Source of the DNA: Pseudoscleropodium purum
Lineage: Eukaryota > Streptophyta > Bryopsida > Hypnales > Brachytheciaceae
Reading direction: 5' to 3'
NCBI GenBank assembly: GCA_963969395.1
Contig: OZ017799.1
Span: 8,620,501 to 8,684,500 of the forward strand
DNA length: 64,000 bases
Made by a program: the position numbers and the translations under genes. A model generated the notes under the pieces. The model was given only the letters and a program-made list of their open reading frames with translations. It ran no database searches and was not told where the DNA came from. How positions within the stretch are numbered: position 1 is the stretch's first letter; each line of letters begins with the position of its first letter. Below, piece after piece: positions 23,001 through 34,490 of this stretch.

Positions 23001-24323
23001 ATGGACCAGTAAGAGCTAGCGACTCGAAGTATACTTTCTGCCTACCTCAGCGCAGGAGACATTGACAGCCTTGATCCCGGACCTCCTTGCAGTTTGGATT
23101 TTAGCTCTTCTTCCTCTGCAAAATCCTTTTCTGGAGTTGATGTTGTTCGAAGAGGTGACTGCAGCAGGTTGGATTCAAGCAGTGAGCTGGAGAGTGTGGT
23201 TGGGGATTCCAGAGTTCATTGGAGTGAGCTGCGCTCGAGCAATGACTCAGATGGCACTGGGCAAAGCAACCGCGAGATCTTTGAGAGGCTTCGTCGAGAA
23301 CCCAAGTATCAGAGTTGGTTAAATTGTGCTTTTGCACCTGGTGACATTGTAATTGGGCCCAAAATCGCTGAGGGAGGTCAGGCGGATATTTTTGAAGTCG
23401 AAATTTGCTCCAAAAGAGTAGGCCTTGTTGGTGATTCTGGCAGTGTTTTGAAGGTATTCAAGAAAGGTTACTCTCTACAAGATCTAAAGTCCCTATGGCC
23501 CGACGGTCTCCTTTTCGAGGGTCAACTCTCAGCGTTGTTCCAGGGTAGCATGGTATTGGAGGACGACAGGTGTGCCCTTCTGTTGTCTAGGAGTGACATG
23601 GATTTGCGGAAGATGATTGATGTTACCCTAGATATGGATTCTCCATTCTGTGACCGTTCTGGCAGGTCTCGACTTAAAGGACTCGGAGCCTGTAAATCAA
23701 AGTGTGCGCGCTCTGAATGCTCTACTCCAGTCTTCAGTGAGGATTGTGCAGAACGAATTACGTATTGCATTGCTCTGGAGATGGAGTATTTACACTCTGT
23801 GAATATTCTCCATAGAGACCTCAAAGCATCCAACATTTTGTGCTCAAGTACGGCGTCAAGATGCATTAGCATTTGTGTGGCGGATTATGAGAGCTTCATC
23901 GGGGTTGTGGGGACTGCCTTCTGGAGAGCACCTGAAATCTTGAAGCAGTTGAAGGAGCGCAAGCCAGGGATCCACTTCACGCGCGAGGCTGATGTCTACG
24001 GCTTTGCAATGACATGTTACGAGATTTGGACTGGACATATTCCATTTGAAGAATATAAGCCCCGTGATTATGACCATGTTCTGAATGGAGCGAGACCTAC
24101 ATTGCCAGCTCATGTTCCTTCTTGGGTGAAGGATTTGATTCAGAGGTGCTGGCACCAGGATCCATCGGACAGACCTTCCTTCTCTGCTATTGTTAAGGAG
24201 TTGGATTCACATGCAATGGATGAAGGATTGCAACTTGTAGGCAGCGGTTTAGATGCCCACGTTGTTTCGTTGGTCAGGTGTTTTGTTTCGTTAGAGAGAG
24301 CTCCGGAACTTGTCCAGAGCTAG
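23001..24323 (+). CDS. TKL-like protein kinase with a very short activation segment (two exons, 84-nt intron)
   Basis: Proposed exons are 23001-23008 and 23093-24323, giving 412 residues (MDHLDFSSSSSAKSFSG...). The ATG at 23001 matches the paralogue's ATG (40209). An in-frame TAA starts at 23010, but a GTAAGA donor starts at 23009 and a CTCCTTGCAG acceptor ends at 23092; splicing them keeps the frame. Kinase landmarks: EGGQADIF Gly-loop (about 96-103, degenerate), VLKVFKK with probable ATP Lys123, catalytic HRDLKASN (243-250), ADYES in place of DFG (Asp267 kept), GTAFWRAPE (282-284 APE), EADVYGF (Asp303) and DRPSF (Arg363). Only about 15 residues separate Asp267 from APE, shorter than the usual 20-35. 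The N-terminus is Ser-rich. Substrate is unknown and activity uncertain. Without the intron it would be a pseudogene. Confidence 0.68.
23009..23092 (+). other. Predicted 84-nt kinase intron
   Basis: It begins GTAAGAGC and ends CTCCTTGCAG, with branch-like TTGAC about 30 nt before the end. It is 28 codons long and contains the only stop separating the ATG from the kinase frame. The matching paralogue sequence has CAGCAAGAG, not CAGTAAGAG. It has no donor and is open through the whole interval. Confidence 0.6.
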
Positions 24324-24664
24324 GGTGGCACGGAACTGGGTCGTGATGTCATTTAAATAGCAGTGCCCAGCGGACTCGTCGTCTTCCATCCCTTTTCTTC
24401 TTCAGACTCATCATTTCATCTTCATTACATTACAAGGAGTATGGGTGATTGCGAGAAACACTTGTACTAAGGTAACAGGATCAGAAATCGCCCACCTAAG
24501 AGCTGAAAGTCTGAAATTAAATTTTGGAGAGGTGAAACGTCTTGAAACATTTTTCAGTAAATTTTCCTTGAAAAACAAGAGGAATTGGCATCTAACCCAA
24601 GTTGTTTCATATTTTTTGGAGCTTTCTGAAATTAGTTATGAAATTTTGAAGTTGAAGTGGCATA

Positions 24665-24780
24665 GGGCTCTAAAATCACCCACCCCCTAAAATGTACATT
24701 GTTTGTACATCGCTGAAGGCTATGAAATAGTTACATGTAAAAGCTGTGTATATTTGAATAGGATGGGCAATTTTAGAGCA
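24665..24780. repeat. 116-bp fold-back element, copy 2
   Basis: The ends are GGGCTCTAAAATCACCCACC and GGATGGGCAATTTTAGAGC, a long imperfect inverted repeat, with TGTACATTGTTTGTACA inside. It is the same length as 15373-15488. The ~165 bp before it also match the other copy. This block is part of the sequence that kinase duplication copy 2 lacks. Confidence 0.6.
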
Positions 24781-24799
24781 TGTGCAATTTTAGAGCTTG

Positions 24800-27700
24800 T
24801 TACCATATTTTGTGTCATGTCCTATGTGGTGATTTATTTTCTAGCCATAAATTTTGTATTTTAGTTTCAAACGACTCAAGATTTATAAGTAAGGTACTCA
24901 TGACTATTATCCTCCTTGGCTATTTTTATTTTTTTTATTTAAGAAAATATTTTATTGTTCAAAAATAGCCCCCAATTTTTTTAGTCACATTTTTCAGTTT
25001 AGGTGGTTATAGTACTATTTTGTATCCAGAAAAACAAATTTAGAGTTGAAATTTGAAAAATATTGTCATCTAATAGACTTGCATCTATTCCTTTAAAGAA
25101 TTTTGAAAATAATTAATTGCATGTTGTATGGATGTTCACAAAGTGAATTTTGTTGTGCTTGTATTTCAAAACATGTAATATATTATTTTGGTAGTTCTTT
25201 TGGTCATCAATAACCATCTCCATAGAATTGTTACAAATGGCTAATTTTTTATATTCTTTTATTCTTTTTTTTACAAATTAAAACATCAAAATATTTATTT
25301 TCTTGAGATTTTGCACTTTTTTAGTTCTCCTACTTAGAGAATTTTTCATACTTCATCTTTCCAATTATATGCAATCTTTTTTAAAGTAACCATATTTATT
25401 TTTTAAATTAACATTTTTTCTTCTAATTTTAAAGTACTCTAGAAAACTAGAACTAAGCGTGAGGTCTATGAAAATGCAACAAAGTGAGCAAATGTTTCAA
25501 GATTGCAAGTTGCAATCACCCATATGTTTTTTTCTATTGATGATGATATATATATTTATATATATTCTATGTATTTATATGTTGGAATGAAATATACTTG
25601 AGAAAGAGTTAGATCATCAATCAAACTTCATTCATTCTATATTTCATATTTGTTGACTTGGACCAAAGCCGACTCAGACAAAAGTTACATACCAAGAAGT
25701 TTAACAATAGGATTGTACTCATCGATCACTTAGAAGTGAGCCAATGTTGCAAGGATAGAGTCTCTACTGGCAAATTTGGTTGGTTGCTTAAATTTATGAA
25801 GAGGGCTTGACCTAAACATGGTGCCTTGACAAAGACTTTAGCAACTACTTTCTAGTAGTTGGGATTTCTGTGTTAAATATAATAATCATGCACTAATTCT
25901 TATGCCAAAATTGTGACATACATCAACACAAAGCTCTAAAAACTATAATAGGTATAGATTTATGGTGTCAATTAGGCATCTTGAAAAGTGAAAAAAGAGT
26001 GGAATACCATAAATTTAAAAAGAATGATGTTTACAGTGGAAGTAAGAATTGGAAAGCCAGATTCAAAAGTGCCATACCCTCCAATAGTGAGACAAACTAC
26101 ATTCCAATAGGCTTATCTCCAAGTGGATTTGCCATTGATTAAATCTTACAATAGAACTAAAATTCAAAATATCTAGTGATTATAGAGTAGGATATAATAG
26201 GAATGAAATTTGGACACAATTGAAGGATATTTGTCCAATTTCCATATTACAATTTTCTTGTGTCTTAAAAATCATTGACACTTCATTGTAATTAATTAGC
26301 TTCTATATGATCATCATATCAATGGTTCCATGGTGAGCTTGTGCATACCACATCATCATATTTTCTAAATTGCACCAAGAAAGAGGTTTATGGAGATAGA
26401 CCGTGAGCACAACATTGTTCTAAAAGAAGCTCTTATTTTGGCAAGTCTAAACCACTTGAATTTTGTCAAATTTTTTCATTTCTTTTATTGTGGCTAATAT
26501 GTGAATTTTGCAAAGTGTCCACTATTTCATGAAAAATGGAGTTTTGAAAAGTTTAGAAAAATATCCCTCTCATTTCTCTCCTACATTTGACAATTTAAAT
26601 CACTTATTGAACAAACTTCAGGTATTTGAGCAAAGCTTGATAGGGCAGCATGTGTCTAAGAACTCTCAAGTCCCAACAAAAAAAATGCAAAATACATAAT
26701 GCAATCCAATGTTAGTAGTGCTTTATACAAAAGGAAAAAGGTGCAAAGTCTCCTCAGTGCATTGGTATATTTATCTAACAATGCCAAGTTGCTATTATGA
26801 TTACCAAAAACAAAGGCACAATCCTACACTATGACATGAGTTAGACACAAGTTTGGAGCATAAGATTGCAATTTCTTCAACAACCAGCTGCTTGACAAAG
26901 ATTGATGATATTAGAAATTGCAAAGAATCTTAACCCAGATTGACAAGGACATGAACTCTAATTGCAAATATGCTTTGTAAAAGGGGCATTTCAAGCACAC
27001 TTCAACCTATGCCAAAAGCTAAAAACTCATAACAATTCCTAACCAATCACACAAATCTAATCTTTCTTGTCTTTATTTCTTTGCAATGGTTTCCAAAGTT
27101 ATAGATCCAAATGTTTGTGAGGTACCATTGATGATTGGCGATCTTTTGTACAATCAATATTAATAATTTGACAATTAACATAGGATCATCTAATTCCAAG
27201 CTTGTATCCAAAAGTGTGGTCTAATATATCCACATAGTTGGTAATCTATCTTTTGAACATATAATATAGTGAGGAGAGGTCATAGGTGCTTAATTATATT
27301 GAATTTAAATATTTTTTAATTTCATAGCCCCCAATTCATTCCAAACCCCAACTCTAACCACTACACACCCTAAGTCCAATCCCTAACACTAACCCTAATC
27401 TTTACCAACCAACTCTCTATTTGAAATTTTAGACTTGTAATTCCATATCCAATCAGTATGGGATATTGCTATATTGTTGTTTCTGTATTCTATGTCCACA
27501 TCCATATCCGTACCCATCTTTTGTATTTGTATATATACTTGTCTTGTGTATCTGTATCATATTGTAGTTGTAGTTGTATCAAGGATTGACAACTTGGATC
27601 TTCATCTATAGGGTTCCCTTTCCAGATCCAATGACCTTCTTTCAACAGCGTCAAAATTTTGCATAAAAAAAATAGATGGCATTAGAGGTAGTTTTTATTG

Positions 27701-28130
27701 TTTTGAACACATATTTGACAACTAGAGATTTTGGAAGGGAGGATTGTTTGGTAGGAGTGCGTCACATATTTTCTAGAGATAGTAAATAGGATAGTTAAAA
27801 GATGCAAAATGTTTAATTCTAGGATATACCTACTTGGAATTATACCAATTCATCTCAAATAACTTTTGATAGAGAAAATTCTCAGTCTTTTCTTAATTGA
27901 TGTTTTTTTTACCATGTCTAATATAGATTTCTTTATCCTTTCAATTTGATGATGATCATTAATTAAAGTTTTTAAAGTTTTAATCTTAAAAATATTACAC
28001 TTGCAATTTCTTATATAGTTTTAAAATATTCCAAAAATATGACTACAAGAAAGAAGTTTTTCTTTTAACCTTTTGGATATTTCATAACTTTAGACATTTC
28101 AAAAAATATTTAGTTTATATTGAGTTTGAC
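24800..28130. other. AT-rich DNA, no gene seen
   Basis: The part up to about 27 kb is the downstream arm of the kinase segmental duplication. From 27330 to 27410 CCCTAA and CTAACC-like words recur without a regular period. From 27440 to 27560 lies low-complexity GTATCC/ATATCC sequence related to 49.6 and 58.9 kb. No reading frame is convincing. Confidence 0.4.
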
Positions 28131-28533
28131 TCTTCATGTAGAGGATGTCCATACTGACCCACTAGTTAAAGAATTAGAACTATTTTTCTTTGGACCTGTA
28201 GTCTAGATTTTGTCTATTTCCCAAAACCCAGGACTAAGTATAGGGGTCCTAAAATCAAAGGGAATGGTCAAATAGTCTAATGTTTTGTAGCTAGAAGTTA
28301 CTTGTAAGTTAAATTGTTATGGGATTTATTCAACAATTTTACTATAGAAACCAATTGTAAAACACTCTTATATCCCAAGGGTGAATTTGGTGGCCTGTCC
28401 TTTAAATAATGCTATGGACACATGAGTGTTGTCCCAGTCCTACCTAGTATTCTAGGGGTATTTTCAAGACAATTTGGCAGGTTTATAAGAGCAATTTGTC
28501 ATGCATGATTTAGACTTTTAAATGCAACAATTC

Positions 28534-28551
28534 ATATATATATATATATAT
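28534..28551. repeat. AT dinucleotide microsatellite
   Basis: A short perfect AT run inside LTR-like element 1. Confidence 0.8.
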
Positions 28552-30208
28552 CAATTCATTAATTACCGTGCAGCTTTTTTTTACCAAAACAATTTGTCCA
28601 GTCACTACTTAGCTAGCCAAATTACTAAGTTAGATGAGTATCATAAAGTCCCAGTCCTCTACAACAAATTATCTCTATCTAATGTAATGGAAATGAGTGT
28701 GTGATGCAATACAATTTACAACATCAACATCAACAAGGTAATTTATCCAACACACCATTCATGTAACCACAACATTTCGATAATCACTACTACTCCTACA
28801 ATTTGACCTAATTATCAGTCAAGACCATTTGTTATACAGTATACTCCATCCAATACTCAGTCAATTCGTCTCACCAAATATCTATTGATCTTACTAATTT
28901 CAAGAACAATTCCCTTTTCAGTAATTAAATTTATAAGGACAATTTGTCTATACACTATCTGCAGTGAAATTTGAACAATACAGCAATTTGTCTGTAACAT
29001 TGACCTACTGTGACTGAACTACGTCAATAATATCAACATGCCCAAGACAAATTGTTAGAAACCCGGTCGATATCCAGTCTAACACCCAAGAATCCAGACA
29101 ATTTGCTTCTATTCTACTGACTATATTATCATCTCAGAATTTCAACTGTGAAATAAATTAACTTAATTCTATTCTGGACAATTTGTCTATCTACACATAT
29201 CACAAGATTCAATCACACATACATACATTCAAGACAATTTGACTTCATACATCAAACACATAAGAATAAGTCAAATTGTCATACCTGGATCCGTCCTTTC
29301 AGCATCCAGTTCTTTAATCTCCCAATTTTTACACAAAACAATTTAAAATATATAGCATACTCCACTGATCAAATTCATTGTTGGAATTTTTTTTTTAGAC
29401 AACTTGTCTCTAATTTCTTCTAATCCTTAGAAATTGGTTCTAATTCTTTATTATAATTTACATTTATTACTTTGACAATTTGTCTACTTACAGCCTTATG
29501 CTAAATCTCTGATACTCCTCTCAAACTACATAACTCATAGGATTGAAGTAGTCTGAACTACACGAAGATTATAAATGAATTTAACAAGACAATTGGTCGA
29601 AAGTACGAATTAGAATGATACAAGAACTTATTTGAAAATTAGTTGATCTGCATCGCTGGTTCCGGCAAATTGTCTTAGTCTGCACACTGCCTCCACAGCA
29701 TCCGCATTGTCGAACTAGTTGGCAAATCGTCTGCTTCGTTCGATTTACAAGAGTCACATAGACAAATTGACTTCCAATCCCGATAAATTGCTATCCATTT
29801 CCTCATAGTAACACTCCAACAATTCGACTCATACGTTCATGATACGAAAACTAATCCAGTCAATTTGTCTAAACATGAATCCACGACTACACAATTCCCA
29901 CGAATTCACACAAGTACAGTCTAACTACACACAATAATTCATAGACAACTTGTCTCACAATTCATTCAAACAACCACGAATTCATCACAATAAATCTACA
30001 CACAACTTACACAAAGAAGTCACACACATACCGAATGCTCACACCACAGTTCAGTCCAGTCACAAGATCGTAATAGTATCTGACAAATTGCTAAGTACTA
30101 CGATCCACTCACTTGATCAAAACATACAAATTAATAATTTTACAATTTATACAACCAAAACACCACCACCAAGAATACAATTAGTCACAAATAAACAAAG
30201 AGATCCAA

Positions 30209-30320
30209 TCATTGGATTCTCAAGACAATTTGTTAAATTAATTCACATTTCAGAGGATCCAATCACTGGATCTTGACTACCAATTATAGAATGCTCAATT
30301 TAGTCCAATCACTAGATCTA
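30209..30320. repeat. Three copies of a TCCAATCANTGGA palindrome in LTR-like element 1
   Basis: GATCCAATCATTGGATTC, GGATCCAATCACTGGATC and GTCCAATCACTAGATC occur within about 110 bp, a second motif inside the main array. A sister copy, ATCCAATCATTGGAT, lies in element 2 near 60317. The motif is therefore shared by the two elements, while the main array motif is not. Confidence 0.65.
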
Positions 30321-30804
30321 AATTTTAAAGCTTATAAGACAAATTGTTTATAAGAAATATTATATTATTGAAGAAGTTCAAAGTACATGAAGACGAGACA
30401 ATTTGACAAAAGCTATTTGATAACTGAGAAAGTGAGAGAGTCAAAATGACAAATTGCTTGGCTATATGCAAAACTGAAGACAACTATTCAAACTTGAAGT
30501 GTAGAGTCAACTTGTCTTTTGCCATCTTAAACCTTTTATGTTTTTCTAAATCCTTTCTAATCTGGCAATTTGTCTATATTACTACTCTATTGTGTGAACT
30601 CTTCGTCAATTTGTCTCTATTTACACTATTCACAGCAAATTGTCAAAAATTGAAAATTTCAAGAGACTACAGGACCCATGAAATTATGAGTGGTACACAA
30701 GTTGACAACACCAATCAACATTGTTTGTCAAATAATGAGCAAAAGTTTGACAAGCAATGGATGAACAATCAAAGCTTACCCCATACAAAATAAAAAACCA
30801 ACAA

Positions 30805-31105
30805 TTAAAAATGTCTTGATCTTAATCCAATGATGTGGCTATAGCATCAACAAAGTCACATATAAAAAATTAGAAGAAAATTTTCCACTCTTCAATATGT
30901 GCAAAGCCTAGTTGACAACCCAAAGGGCACCCAAATGTCCTTGGCATCCTTCTAAAGTTAAAAGATAAAAAAAGATGTTAAAAATTAATCATAAGTAATA
31001 AGTTCATTCAACTTTTAAAGTTGTATGAGAATCCATTACACATTCAAATGCTATGTTCATTCAATTTCAATGTCCTCTTAAGCTCTGGGGTGTATGAAAA
31101 ACGAA
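30805..31105 (+). repeat. Dispersed repeat R1, copy 2
   Basis: It matches 13920-14230 (AAATGTCTTGATCTTAATCC, GGCTATAGCATCAACAAAG, TGCAAAGCCTAGTTGAC, GTTGTATGAGAATCCATTA). It is non-coding. Confidence 0.7.
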
Positions 31106-31337
31106 CTAACATTTATTAGAGCATTAAAGACAAAGATTGAAAAAACTCCACATTAAAATCATTGCTAAAAGCAAATCTAATGACAACCATAAATGTATGG
31201 CAATAACGTTTGATTTTTCTAAATAGCATATCAAGACAGACACCAACAAAAACTAAAATAAATCTAAAAAAGTCACTTTTGAATTTAATTTTTGTAAGAA
31301 AATATACCAAAAAATACTTAATTTACGAATAAATTTG

Positions 31338-31510
31338 ACCCTCATGTAAGGTATGTCCATGCCAACCCACAAAGGGTTGGGGTTAAGCTTATTTCTCTCT
31401 CTGCACCCATGGAGTTATGAGTGGTGTTGTAATTGATGAGTTCAGCAACACTTCAAGAAATGGACATTGTTCGTCAAATAACAAATGAAAGTTTGACGAG
31501 CAATGGTCAA
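31338..31510 (+). repeat. Empty-site homologue of the LTR-like element 1 flanks
   Basis: The left half (ACCCTCATGTAAGGTATGTC) matches 28128-28191. The right half (CCCATGGAGTTATGAGTGG, then CAAATAACAAATGAAAGTTT) matches 30675-30770. The junction carries a single GCACC where the filled site has GGACC twice. Confidence 0.65.
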
Positions 31511-32184
31511 TCAGAGAGCTATCTATTGGCACTAGAGTGCCAAATTTCACCAGAAAAAATAATTTGGCTTAAAAATTGCAACGAACCATGATGCTTTTTT
31601 TGCCAAAAAAACTTCGAATTAAGAAAGAATCTTGGATGAAATCACTAGATTGTGGATAAAAACAAAACATTATAGAGAAAATGAGGACTCTAGAGGGTTG
31701 GTCCACAGCCCTTCAAGGACCTTTTAAATCACTTTTTTTTGGACTTAATGATTTAGTTTACCCCTATTTCCACTCACCTTTCATCAAGCTAAGGGATGAA
31801 AGAGGATGCTTTGCATTGACAAAAACTACTCTGAGGAATATTGATCAAGTAGGACCTTTAGAAAATGGAAGAGAATGACTACAAAAAAGACTACACTCAT
31901 TTGTCTTAATAATGTAGGTGACACTAATGACTAGTGTACTAAGGTCAAACTTAACTATAATTTTGAATTTGTACAAGATGAAATATTAGTCTATTGAATC
32001 AATTTCTTCAAAAATAAATTTTTTTGTGATGCTAATTTTTCAGGTAATGCTAATCTCCCCCCTTCCTTACTAGTAGGACAAATCCAAGTAGTGCAAGCAT
32101 GCATTGTCAGACAACAATGTTCTTTGGACATAACTTTTGCAATATAGTAGAATTACCTATTTCTGACTAGAGAGCTATACCCAA

Positions 32185-32560
32185 CCTATATGGAACAACT
32201 ATTTCTAACCAAGGCTGAAACAAATTCCCAACCAAAGTTTAGAATGTTTTTTTTTTTCCTTTTCAAAGTTGGGACTAATAAGATCATGGCACATGTCCCA
32301 AAATATTGAGCGGAAAAGTAATTATTGAATGATCGGAATTGGAAGAGTCTATATATAAGGTATAGATCCAGATCAACTTTTGGCTTCCAAAAGTCATAGT
32401 TATTTCAATTCAAGGTATAAAATTACCAAAAAATTTGCAACCCCTATGATTTCTATCTTTCTACACAACAAAAGATTTACATCATCTTATACTCCTCTAG
32501 AACATATGTTGAATTGCTTAAGTGGTTAACTATAGGTAATTCTACCATATACCTTCAAAA
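32185..32560 (+). repeat. Dispersed repeat R3, copy 1
   Basis: It aligns with 59245-59630 (GTTGGGACTAATAAGATCAT, CATGTCCCAAAATATTGAGC, TTAGGAAGAGTC-like, GAATTGCTTAAGTGGTTA). Between copy 1 and LTR-like element 1 lies unrelated sequence, whereas LTR-like element 2 begins right at the end of the second copy. Confidence 0.65.
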
Positions 32561-32881
32561 AGAAATTCACACACAAGGTACACATGACTTTTCTACGCCC
32601 TAAAGAAATCATATTTAAAAAAAATTACTATTCTTATATAGCCCCCGATTGGATGTTACTATTGTCATTTGGGTGGAAGGTAGTATAATTTATTACCTCA
32701 CAAGAGCAAATTTGGATATGAAAATTGGAATTTGAGTTCATCCTCTAAGTTCTTGATTCTTTTGCATATGATTCTGAAGAGGATTTTCAACACAGTCAAC
32801 CTTTCTAGGTAAAAACACGTGTCAATTTTTTCTTGATAAATAGCTTTGAAAACTGCAACAATCGTTAATGTTGTTTTCCAG

Positions 32882-32954
32882 GACTAAAGCAGCGAAAAAG
32901 GTGCCAGTGTCTTGTGTACCTGATGCTGGGTGGTCATCTCCACAGTGAAAGATT
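32882..32954 (+). other. Orphan exon-like segment, possible C-terminal exon
   Basis: It lies between a TTTTCCAG acceptor and a GTAAGT donor at 32955. One frame reads TKAAKKVPVSCVPDAGWSSP, Q and stop (TGA 32946-32948), which looks like a real C-terminus. No upstream exon is visible in the AT-rich, repeat-filled DNA before it. It may be the last exon of a broken gene, an exon of a non-coding RNA, or chance. Confidence 0.25.
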
Positions 32955-34490
32955 GTAAGTAAAATACTCCATATCGCTTGCTACATTCTGCCTTTTTCTT
33001 CTGTAAAAGAGTCTGAGGAAAATCAAATTGAACCTGATTGTATGTACAGTACTTAGCTTTCGTATATAAGTTAAGAGACTTTGCTGAGCCTGAATATGAG
33101 CGTGTTTCTAGTTGTTTCTCTTTGTAAATATGAAATACCGATGCTCAGTTACCAATTGTCATGAATGACTTCTTGACTGAGTTACTGGGCGGGCGTGTGT
33201 TTCTTATTTTGTTTCGGCATCTTCTTTGCGGTGCTTTTGTAGACGTACTCGTTTGTAAGGGATAGGTTCGATTGATAGTGATTTTCTATTGGTTTTCTCT
33301 TTGGTTCATGTTGCTGTGAATCTGGGGAGTGAGAGTTTCGTTGGAGCGATCGTGTGTTGGAGATGAGGGGTCGGGTCTTCTAGTATCGCCTGGAGTGGTT
33401 TAATTGGATGAGTTTTCAAATTCTCTTACTGTACACTGGGGTGCAGTCGTCGCAGGCCTGATGCATTTTTCCGCTCTATCAAGATCAATTCAGGAGTGGT
33501 GCCAAGGTATGGGAAGCGCGCGCAGACTACTGTGTTATATACTCTTCCTTTGTCCAACACTCCAACACTTGTGACCAGCCATTCAAAGAAGCCAAAGCAC
33601 TGATCGAAGGACTCAAAGACCAGTGCAACTATGTTTTCATCGCTTGGGACTGCTGAAGGTTCGTTGCTACCCAACCTTAGGGAGCCTTGACGATTCTGCT
33701 TCTAGATATATCCGGTACAGTTCTCTCATCTTGGGGAGAATTTGAATCTGATTCAAGTGTACACGAAACCAAATCCAAGGCAAGAGCTTGGACTACGAAG
33801 ACCCCGTCATCGTATCCAGCTTGAAAATGTTTGATCAACTTGGACCTGTGAAAGCTTGTGCATGGCCGTGCTTTGGTCTGGGGTTCAAGTGCAAAAACAT
33901 ACACCACAACGGTTCGATTCATTGGGAAAGGCAGTGAGTTTTTTGCTACTCGCTTGAAGAGTATCTTTAATTTCAATTCTGTTCCGACTGATTTGGATCT
34001 TGTGATAACAATGTCAGTCTCTCAGTTCTTGGTATGATGTATGTTTGCCCTCTGGTCAAAGAGAGTTGTATTCTTCTTCTCAGGCTACAAATACTTTGTG
34101 AGACCTAAAAGTTCTAGCGGGGATAAATTGTGACATTCTATTTGGATTGATTTACTCAGCTTTCAAGTATATCTCGTCGTGATGATCACATGCAGAGTAT
34201 TCACATTTAGCATTTGAATTGAAAATCAACTCCCGCCCGGTTCTTTATGTAGGAATTCAGAAACATGTATTTGAGTCTGGATGAGAATGTTGGCCAGATT
34301 ATCAAGACTTGTCCTATCTGCCCGAGAAGATGGAGCTCGTCAAAAGACTGGTATAGTTGATGCATTCCAACTAGAGTCACAAAGACCTGCGGCCCTGCAA
34401 GTGAAGTAGGTACATGCTAAGTTCCAAATGCCGATGTGTACCAGTTGCTCACTCTATGTTTAATGCTTTTTGAATGTTACATGTATAATG
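32955..34490. other. Moderate-GC stretch without a recognisable gene
   Basis: Composition is like that near genes. Minus-strand open frames at 33426-33674 and 33677-33976 lie end to end but show no family motif or signal. It may be the 3' side of a lost gene. Nothing more can be supported. Confidence 0.35.

Larger units (their letters stand above)
21160..27000 (+). repeat. Segmental duplication, copy 1 (contains the kinase gene)
   Basis: This segment matches 39125-44750 in the same orientation, about 18 kb apart. Paired anchors include TTCATCTGGTGATATCA (21.2 kb) with TTCATTTGGTGATATCA (39.2 kb), CACGCATGGTTGGAGTTGAT (21.7 and 39.4 kb), the kinase, ACCACATCATCATA (26.3 and 43.2 kb) and GCACCAAGAAAGAG with GTGCCAAGAAAGAG (26.4 and 43.3 kb). 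Copy 1 has about 0.8 kb (21840-22630) and about 1.1 kb (24450-25550) that copy 2 lacks. Edges are approximate. Confidence 0.85.
28197..30671 (+). mobile_element. LTR-like element 1 (2,475 bp, solo-LTR structure) with a GACAAATTGTC-type motif array
   Basis: It starts TGTAGTCT and ends AGACTACA, an 8-bp inverted terminus of TG...CA type. GGACC flanks it on both sides (28192-28196 and 30672-30676). The flanking sequences are joined, without the insert, at 31338-31510 around GCACC, which looks like an empty site. The first ~110 bp match element 2 (59634 onward). The interior is A/C-rich on this strand and carries about 27 copies of a near-palindrome (GACAATTTGTC, GACAAATTGTC and variants) at uneven spacings, commonly 40-90 bp, between about 28470 and 30645. 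No internal domain, primer-binding site or conserved frame is present, so a solo LTR fits best. Confidence 0.75.

Noticed and set aside
27330..27410. CCCTAA/CTAACC words suggesting an interstitial telomere tract
   Set aside because: Irregular and too few; consistent with a local C-rich low-complexity stretch.
29950..30276. 108-codon plus-strand frame rich in His, Thr and Asn
   Set aside because: It lies in the A/C-rich palindrome array of LTR-like element 1, has no domain and is not kept in element 2.
28470..30645. Regularly spaced repeats suggesting a CRISPR-like array
   Set aside because: The repeated word is only about 11 bp, variable, in both orientations and unevenly spaced, inside an LTR-like element of a plant genome.
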